Positions 6,632-11,065 of a stretch of DNA of 11,065 nucleotides are shown piece after piece. The stretch spans positions 1-11,065 of the forward strand of contig JAJFUH010000180.1 in NCBI GenBank assembly GCA_021372535.1, written 5' to 3'. The first letter of the stretch is position 1, and each line of letters begins with the position of its first letter. Source of the DNA: a bacterium. GTDB taxonomy: Bacteria > Latescibacterota > Latescibacteria > Latescibacterales > Latescibacteraceae. The notes under the pieces were generated by a model. It worked only from the letters and a program-made list of their open reading frames with translations, was not told the DNA's origin and did not search any database. The position numbers were made by a program, and so were the translations under genes.

Positions 6632-8628
6632 GTGGGTTTAAGCTCAACAGTGATTTCAAGCCCCGAGGAGACCAGGGACCCGCCATCGATGCGCTTGTGG
6701 AAGGCATCGAAGCCGGCGAGAAATTTCAGACCCTCCTGGGGGTAACCGGTTCCGGCAAGACATTTACCATCGCCAATGTCATTGCACGGCTGAACCGTCC
6801 TGCGCTCGTGCTTTCTCACAATAAAACGCTTGTCGCCCAGCTTTATGGGGAATTCAAGGCGCTTTTCCCCGAGAACGCCGTCGAGTTCTTCATCTCCTAC
6901 TATGACTATTACCAGCCGGAAGCGTATCTTCCCTCCACTGACACGTTTATCGAGAAAGACGCAGATATCAACGAGGAAATCGACCGTCTCAGGCTTCGGG
7001 CGACCAGCTCGCTCCTCGAACGGCGCGACGCGGTCATCGTATCGAGCGTTTCGTGCATATACGGTCTCGGCTCTCCCCGGGAGTACGAGCAGATGCACGT
7101 TATCCTCGAGGTTGGCGATCATGCCGACCGCGACGATGTTATCAGGCAGCTTGTCGATATCCATTACTCCCGGAGCGATTTCGGGCTCGAAAGGGCGAAT
7201 TTCAGGGTAAGGGGAGATGTGCTCGAGGTCATGCCCGCCTACGATGAGCGTGTCATACGCATCGAGTTCTTCGGGGACATCGTCGAGGGGATTTCCGAGA
7301 TCAACAAGGTTACCGGAAAAATTGTGGATATCCGCAGCAAGGTTGCGATTTATCCGGCAAAGCACTTCGTCACCACACGTTCTCGTATCGAGAGCGCGAT
7401 AGCGGACATTTTAAAAGATCTCGATATCCGTGTCTCCGAGCTCGAACGAGAGAACAAGCTTATTGAAGCTCAGCGTATCGGCCAGAGAACCCGCTACGAT
7501 ATCGAGATGCTCCGCGAGATTGGTTACTGTTCGGGAATCGAGAACTATTCACGGTATCTTACGGGGCGTGCGCCGGGTGAACGGCCGTGGGTGCTCCTGG
7601 ATTACTTCCCTGAGGATTATATCATGATTATCGATGAATCTCATGTGACGCTTCCGCAGGTCAGGGGGATGTATAACGGCGACCGCTCGCGCAAGGAAAC
7701 GCTCGTCGAGTATGGTTTCCGGCTTCCCTCGGCGCTCGACAACCGTCCCCTGAATTACGATGAGTTTCTGAATTCCATCAATCAGGTTATTTTCGTTTCC
7801 GCCACACCGGCCGATTTCGAGATGGAAAAGTGTCACGGTGTCTTTGTGGAGCAGATTATACGGCCCACCGGCCTTATCGATCCCATGATTGTGGTAAAGC
7901 CCGCCACCGGTCAGGTGGACGATCTTCTCGGCGAGATACGGAAACGTGTTGCCGCGAACGAGCGTATTCTTGTGACCACCCTGACCAAAAAAATGAGCGA
8001 AGACCTGACCGATTATTTCGTCCAGATGGGTATCAAAGTGCGGTATCTCCATTCCGAGATTCAGTCGCTCGAACGCGTGGAGATTCTCCGCGGTCTCAGG
8101 CTCAGGGAATTCGATGTGATCGTCGGAGTGAACCTGCTCAGGGAAGGGCTCGATCTGCCAGAGGTTTCGCTCGTTGCCATACTCGATGCCGACAAACAGG
8201 GATTCCTGCGGAATGAGCGCTCGCTCATACAGACCGCGGGTCGTGCGGCCCGTAACATCAACGGCATGGTCATATTTTACGCCGACACCATGACCGATGC
8301 GATGCGCAGAACGATCGAGGAAACCAACCGCAGAAGAAAAATCCAGCGGGCGTATAACGAGAAGCACGGGATTACCCCTGAATCGGTGATAAAGAGCATT
8401 GACGATATCCTCAGAACCACGGTCATTGCCGACGGCACAAAGGCAACCGCGAAGGTCGAACGTGAGGAAGTGAATATCCTCGATCTCATGGATTCCCAGG
8501 AAGCGCTTGCTGCGCTCAGAAAGAAGATGAAATCCGCAGCCGACAAGCTCGAGTTCGAGGAAGCCGCCCGCCTGAGGGATGAAATCATGCGGATTGAGAC
8601 CACGGCTAAACCGGGATTCCGGCGCTGA
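6628..8628 (+). CDS. uvrB: UvrABC system protein B (excinuclease subunit)
   Basis: The 666-residue protein has the normal length for UvrB, the damage-verifying helicase-like ATPase of nucleotide excision repair; UvrA loads it and it recruits UvrC. Visible elements in order are the Walker A motif G38-V-T-G-S-G-K44-T, the beta-hairpin that clamps DNA with Y91-Y-D-Y-Y-Q-P97, the Walker B/DEAD-type box D336-E-S-H339, helicase domain 2 with '[17 protein letters not shown]', '[18 protein letters not shown]' and 'QTAGRAARN', and the C-terminal UVR domain at about 622-657 that binds UvrC. No key residue is missing. Its ATG overlaps the stop of the lipoprotein gene, with only a weak ribosome binding site upstream, which suggests translational coupling. 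No LexA-type operator is obvious upstream because the upstream sequence is coding. Confidence 0.98.
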   Translation: MSGFKLNSDFKPRGDQGPAIDALVEGIEAGEKFQTLLGVTGSGKTFTIANVIARLNRPALVLSHNKTLVAQLYGEFKALFPENAVEFFISYYDYYQPEAYLPSTDTFIEKDADINEEIDRLRLRATSSLLERRDAVIVSSVSCIYGLGSPREYEQMHVILEVGDHADRDDVIRQLVDIHYSRSDFGLERANFRVRGDVLEVMPAYDERVIRIEFFGDIVEGISEINKVTGKIVDIRSKVAIYPAKHFVTTRSRIESAIADILKDLDIRVSELERENKLIEAQRIGQRTRYDIEMLREIGYCSGIENYSRYLTGRAPGERPWVLLDYFPEDYIMIIDESHVTLPQVRGMYNGDRSRKETLVEYGFRLPSALDNRPLNYDEFLNSINQVIFVSATPADFEMEKCHGVFVEQIIRPTGLIDPMIVVKPATGQVDDLLGEIRKRVAANERILVTTLTKKMSEDLTDYFVQMGIKVRYLHSEIQSLERVEILRGLRLREFDVIVGVNLLREGLDLPEVSLVAILDADKQGFLRNERSLIQTAGRAARNINGMVIFYADTMTDAMRRTIEETNRRRKIQRAYNEKHGITPESVIKSIDDILRTTVIADGTKATAKVEREEVNILDLMDSQEALAALRKKMKSAADKLEFEEAARLRDEIMRIETTAKPGFRR

Positions 8629-8776
8629 TATAAGCTGTTTATAATCAAAATATTATTATTCAGTTCATTACATGTGTTTCATGATTTTTCCGGGTATTCG
8701 GATAATGAATTATCCTTGCAATTCCGCTTGAATTTGATTTAATTATTCCCTTCAATAATGCAAATATACATATACC

Positions 8777-8782
8777 TATAAT
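8777..8782 (+). promoter_or_regulatory. Possible -10 box just before the glycosylase gene
   Basis: A perfect TATAAT ends ten bases before ATG 8793. If it is used, transcription would begin at or a few bases before the start codon. The -35 region is poor, so the call is weak. Confidence 0.25.
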
Positions 8783-8792
8783 CACTAATACC

Positions 8793-9464
8793 ATGAGGAT
8801 TTTGGAAAAACGCCGCCGTCTGCTCCATGAACTGTACGACGTTCTCGAACGGGCAATCGGCCCGACGCACTGGTGGCCTGCCGAAACGCCTTTTGAGGTG
8901 TGCATCGGCGCCATATTGACACAGAACGCCCCGTGGACGGGGGTTGTACGGGCGATTGAGGCTCTGAAAAACAGGGGCGTGTTCGATGCCGTATCGATCG
9001 CTGAGGCGGATGAGCGTGTGATCGCCGAAGCGGTCAGGCCGACGATTTACTACAATCAGAAAGCGCGGCGTCTCAAGGTATTCTGCAGGTTTCTTCTGGA
9101 TAATTTCCACGGCGGTGTGGAGAACATGGCCGGTCTCGATTGTGCCGATGCGCGGAAGAAACTGCTCGCTCTGCCCGGCATCGGGTATGAAACCGCCGAT
9201 TCGATGCTGCTCTACGCCCTCGGAAAGCCGATTTTTGTAGTCGATGCGTACACAAAGAGGATTTTTACACGGCATGGTCTTGCGGAGCCATCATGGGATT
9301 ACGAAGAACTCCGCAGTTATTTTGAGGATGCGCTCGATCCCGATCCGGTTTTTTACGGCGAATTTCACGGGCTTATCTGCCTTTTGGGCGCTGAAGTGTG
9401 CAGACGTAAACCGCTTTGTGACGAGTGCCCTTTGTACGGTCTTTTAGGAAAACCTGTCGTATGA
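8793..9464 (+). CDS. Endonuclease III-like DNA glycosylase (HhH-GPD family)
   Basis: The 223-residue protein is a base-excision-repair glycosylase of the helix-hairpin-helix-GPD superfamily. Residues about 28-60 contain 'WWPAETPFEVCIGAILTQN', typical of the 'endonuclease III-related' branch that includes H. pylori MagIII. The hairpin motif is L-P-G129-I-G-Y-E133-T-A-D, and the catalytic Asp is D151 in 'FVVDAYTKR'. The position of the catalytic Lys of true endonuclease III (the K in GRKTA) holds Glu133, so lyase activity is unlikely and a monofunctional alkyl-base glycosylase is more plausible. The C-terminus has C203-x5-C209-x2-C212 but no fourth cysteine of the iron-sulfur loop. No Shine-Dalgarno is visible before the ATG. 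The stop overlaps the start of the transporter gene by four bases. Substrate specificity cannot be read from the sequence. Confidence 0.9.
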   Translation: MRILEKRRRLLHELYDVLERAIGPTHWWPAETPFEVCIGAILTQNAPWTGVVRAIEALKNRGVFDAVSIAEADERVIAEAVRPTIYYNQKARRLKVFCRFLLDNFHGGVENMAGLDCADARKKLLALPGIGYETADSMLLYALGKPIFVVDAYTKRIFTRHGLAEPSWDYEELRSYFEDALDPDPVFYGEFHGLICLLGAEVCRRKPLCDECPLYGLLGKPVV

Positions 9465-10594
9465 GATGGAAAAGAATACTGTTTCTCGCTTTCGGGCATA
9501 TGGCTTCGGATTTATATCCGGGTATGCTTGCGCCGCTGCTGCCACTTTTAACGAGCCGGTACGGCTGGTCGCTTGCCCAGGCGGGATTTCTGGTCATGGT
9601 CATGCAGATTTTTGCCAACGTCGCTCAGCCCGTTGTCGGAATACTCAACGACCGTAAACCCCTCAGATGGTTTCTCTGGGCAGGCCCGCTCGTATCGGCG
9701 GTGCCTTTTGCCTTTCTGCTCTCCGTCCACCGGTTTGACCTGCTGATCGTTCTTCTCAGTATCGTGGGATTCGGGGTATCGATGTTTCATCCTGTAGGTG
9801 CCGTTGCCGCCGGTCATATAGCGCACGAGAACCGCAGGGGAATCTCCATGGCCCTCTTCTCGTCCGGCGGTTCGGTCGGAGTCACCCTTGCCCCGCTCGC
9901 GGTCGTCCTCGTTGTCAATGTGCTCGGTGAACGTACCATGCCGATCGTTGTTTTTCCTGCGCTCGTGATGGCGGTGTATTTCATCAGGGATAAACAGATT
10001 GTCGTAAGCGAACACCAACCCCTTGACATGAAAGAGATGTTCGCGAGTCTCATGGGCAGCCGTCGCGAGCTGTTCATGCTCTGGCTCGTATCGACTTTCA
10101 GGGCGATGGTATACAGCCTCGTTCAGGCGTTTCTTCCCATGCTCGCCATCGAACGCGGCGCCACATTCTCTCAGAGCGCGTATTACCTTTCAGCGATGCT
10201 GCTTGCCGGGATGGTAGGGCTGTTCATCGGCGGCCACCTGTCGGACAAGTACGGTCGCCGCAGAATCATGGCCATAACCATGATTGCCGCATCTCCGCTC
10301 TTTTATGCTTTTCTCTATACGACGGGTGTCATATCGACCGTATTATTGCTGCTGGGGATGCTCCTGCTTTCGTCGACCATTCCGGTGAACATCATCATGG
10401 CCCAGCGGGTTGCACCCAGGCTCGCCGGTATGGCATCTTCTCTCGTCATGGGCGTTTCATTCATGATGGGCGGTCTTGCCGCGCCGCCGTTCGGTGCCCT
10501 CGCCGACAAAATCGGCATTCAGGCGGCAATGAATGTCATTTTCCTGTTTCCCCTTCTCGGCGGCATTACTGTGTTCTGGCTGCGGAAAGAATAA
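9461..10594 (+). CDS. MFS transporter, fosmidomycin-resistance (Fsr)-like
   Basis: From ATG 9461 the protein is 377 residues, with about 12 hydrophobic segments. An upstream in-frame GTG at 9425 would lie deep in the glycosylase gene, while 9461 overlaps its stop by ATGA and gives the usual Fsr-like N-terminus 'LAFGHMASDLYPGMLAPLLP'. The first-half loop has 'GILNDRKPLRW' and the second half has the classic MFS loop 'GGHLSDKYGRRR'. The segment 'GFGVSMFHPVGAVAAG' followed by 'SSGGSVGVTLAPL' resembles E. coli Fsr and its relatives, which are inner-membrane drug/proton antiporters. The real substrate is unknown; many Fsr-like proteins have no tested role. Co-expression with the DNA glycosylase is implied by the overlap, but no functional link is obvious. 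Confidence 0.88.
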   Translation: MRWKRILFLAFGHMASDLYPGMLAPLLPLLTSRYGWSLAQAGFLVMVMQIFANVAQPVVGILNDRKPLRWFLWAGPLVSAVPFAFLLSVHRFDLLIVLLSIVGFGVSMFHPVGAVAAGHIAHENRRGISMALFSSGGSVGVTLAPLAVVLVVNVLGERTMPIVVFPALVMAVYFIRDKQIVVSEHQPLDMKEMFASLMGSRRELFMLWLVSTFRAMVYSLVQAFLPMLAIERGATFSQSAYYLSAMLLAGMVGLFIGGHLSDKYGRRRIMAITMIAASPLFYAFLYTTGVISTVLLLLGMLLLSSTIPVNIIMAQRVAPRLAGMASSLVMGVSFMMGGLAAPPFGALADKIGIQAAMNVIFLFPLLGGITVFWLRKE

Positions 10595-10599
10595 AAAAT

Positions 10600-10634
10600 T
10601 GGTTTATTGTTTGTGATCTCTGGTTTGTGGATGA
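10600..10634. repeat. Heptad repeat array D (TGGTTTR units, second copy)
   Basis: The units are tggttta, ttgtttg, tgatctc, tggtttg and tggatga, beginning five bases after the transporter stop codon. TTTGTGATCTCTGGTTT at 10610-10626 differs by one base from 3495-3511 in array A. Confidence 0.75.
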
Positions 10635-10691
10635 AAGCTTTAACCCGGCATTGAATCTCCGGCCAAATCGGAGCCGGTCTATTATCATGAA

Positions 10692-10714
10692 CCCCTGTGA
10701 GGTATGGACAGGGG
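10692..10714. other. Hairpin with 7-bp perfect stem
   Basis: CCCCTGT at 10692-10698 pairs with ACAGGGG at 10708-10714 around a nine-base loop. No T-run follows on either strand, so it is not a canonical Rho-independent terminator. It may be a weak or factor-assisted 3' end for the transporter transcript, or chance. Confidence 0.4.
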
Positions 10715-10743
10715 GAGTGTAGTGCGGAAGGGGATGGGTTGTA

Positions 10744-10785
10744 TTATCACTTATGCCTTATGCCTTATGCCTGTATTCTCTGCTT
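10744..10785. repeat. Heptad repeat array E (three exact TTATGCC units)
   Basis: Three identical TTATGCC units occupy 10751-10771, flanked in register by ttatcac before and by tgtattc and tctgctt after. On the minus strand the unit reads GGCATAA, close to GGCACAA and GGTATAA of the array at 4786. Confidence 0.8.
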
Positions 10786-10812
10786 TACTTTCATGTATAT
10801 AATACTTATATT
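10784..10812 (+). promoter_or_regulatory. Possible promoter of ppdK
   Basis: TTTACT (10784-10789) and TATATT (10807-10812) are separated by 17 bases, matching the sigma-70-type consensus at 4 of 6 and 5 of 6 positions. A TATAAT at 10798-10803 is an alternative -10 box without a good -35. Either would give a 5' leader of roughly 75-85 bases. Confidence 0.3.
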
Positions 10813-10882
10813 TAGAAACTACATTTTCTGCGTCAGTCATGCATATTTACGGTCTTCCTAATAGTTTATAATTCTTTCCTCC

Positions 10883-10887
10883 GGAGG
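10883..10887 (+). promoter_or_regulatory. Ribosome binding site of ppdK within a palindrome
   Basis: GGAGG lies seven bases before ATG 10895. It forms the right half of the perfect palindrome TCCTCCGGAGGA at 10877-10888, so it could be masked by pairing with the bases just upstream. Confidence 0.6.
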
Positions 10888-10894
10888 AGATGAA

Positions 10895-11065
10895 ATGTCT
10901 GAAAAGTATGTGTATAAGTTTGGCGGCGGCAAAGCGGATGGTAATGAATCCATGAAGAACCTGCTTGGCGGAAAAGGTGCGAACCTTGCCGAAATGGCGG
11001 GTCACAAGGAATTACAGCTTCCTGTTCCGCCGGGATTTACTCTCACGACCGAGGTATGCACCTAC
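10895..11065 (+). CDS. ppdK: Pyruvate phosphate dikinase, N-terminal part (runs off window)
   Basis: Only the first 57 codons are present. The sequence '[30 protein letters not shown]', given here as FGGGKADGN followed by [12 protein letters not shown], then '[14 protein letters not shown]', is the characteristic start of PPDK, whose N-terminal ATP-grasp domain begins with the [12 protein letters not shown] motif shared with PEP synthase. The F-G-G-G/N-K-x-x-G-x opening favours PPDK over PEP synthase. The enzyme interconverts pyruvate, ATP and phosphate with phosphoenolpyruvate, AMP and pyrophosphate in the cytoplasm, serving gluconeogenesis or pyrophosphate-linked glycolysis. The start is fixed by a strong ribosome binding site. 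The phosphohistidine and PEP-binding domains lie outside the window, so completeness cannot be judged. Confidence 0.93.
   Translation, partial: MSEKYVYKFGGGKADGNESMKNLLGGKGANLAEMAGHKELQLPVPPGFTLTTEVCTY

Larger units (their letters stand above)
10595..10894. other. 300-base gap between the transporter gene and ppdK
   Basis: This gap contains two heptad arrays (10600-10634 and 10744-10785), a hairpin at 10692-10714, a possible promoter at 10784-10812 and the ppdK ribosome binding site. I see no small gene and no hairpin followed by a T-run. Confidence 0.6.

Noticed and set aside
6487-7365. Long minus-strand open frame (292 codons) opposite uvrB and the lipoprotein gene
   Set aside because: It lies fully antisense to clearly conserved coding sequence, has no recognisable domain, and reflects codon bias of the sense gene.
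7549-8367. Minus-strand open frame (272 codons) opposite uvrB
   Set aside because: It is antisense to the conserved UvrB helicase domains and its translation shows no protein-like family motif.
8700-8715. Inverted repeat GGATAA-TGAA-TTATCC as a terminator after uvrB
   Set aside because: The stem is six AT-rich pairs and no T-run follows, so termination cannot be claimed.
10657-10673. CTCCG/CGGAG hairpin after the transporter gene
   Set aside because: The five-base stem with a seven-base loop has no T-run and is too weak to call.
10744-10785. Heptad array considered as a CRISPR or operator array
   Set aside because: Units are contiguous 7-mers with no spacers, so it is not CRISPR. Dyad symmetry expected for an operator is absent.

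Overview
The window reads as chromosomal DNA from a Gram-negative bacterium with a double membrane. It holds a TonB/ExbB/ExbD energy-transduction set, a predicted outer-membrane beta-barrel protein and a lipoprotein. Coding density is high, all ten genes lie on the plus strand, GTG and TTG starts are common, and the gaps are AT-richer than the genes. The phylum cannot be fixed from the sequence. The plug-less barrel protein, the repeat protein with tetratricopeptide units and the Ig-like lipoprotein would suit an environmental lineage of the FCB group or a deltaproteobacterium-like organism, but this is a guess.

Layout. Positions 2-1759 hold the 3' part of a long TPR protein, cut by the window start. 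Next come a secreted beta-barrel protein (1869-3482), an ExbB/TolQ-type proton channel subunit (3596-4372), ExbD/TolR (4377-4778), a TonB-like transducer (5080-5859), a short lipoprotein (5915-6631) and uvrB (6628-8628). The second block is an endonuclease III-like DNA glycosylase (8793-9464) overlapping an MFS transporter of the fosmidomycin-resistance (Fsr) type (9461-10594). The window ends in the first 57 codons of pyruvate phosphate dikinase (10895 onward).

How the genes work together. ExbB and ExbD would form an inner-membrane proton-driven motor. The TonB-like protein would carry its force across the periplasm, with the beta-barrel protein as a possible outer-membrane client and the TPR protein as a possible periplasmic scaffold. 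The lipoprotein gene shares an ATGA overlap with uvrB, which ties a nucleotide-excision-repair gene to the end of this envelope cluster. The glycosylase and transporter genes share a second ATGA overlap. ppdK is probably a separate transcription unit with its own promoter.

The most unusual feature is in the gaps. Six intergenic stretches show a 7-base period with different unit sequences (TGGTTTR-, GGCAYAA- and TCGTAAA-like). Four of them begin within a few bases of a stop codon, and two pairs are clearly related at distant sites. No CRISPR array, tRNA, rRNA, insertion sequence or phage gene was seen. No new defence or metabolic system is evident; the heptad-repeat family and the plug-less barrel next to a dedicated Ton motor are the best candidates for follow-up.
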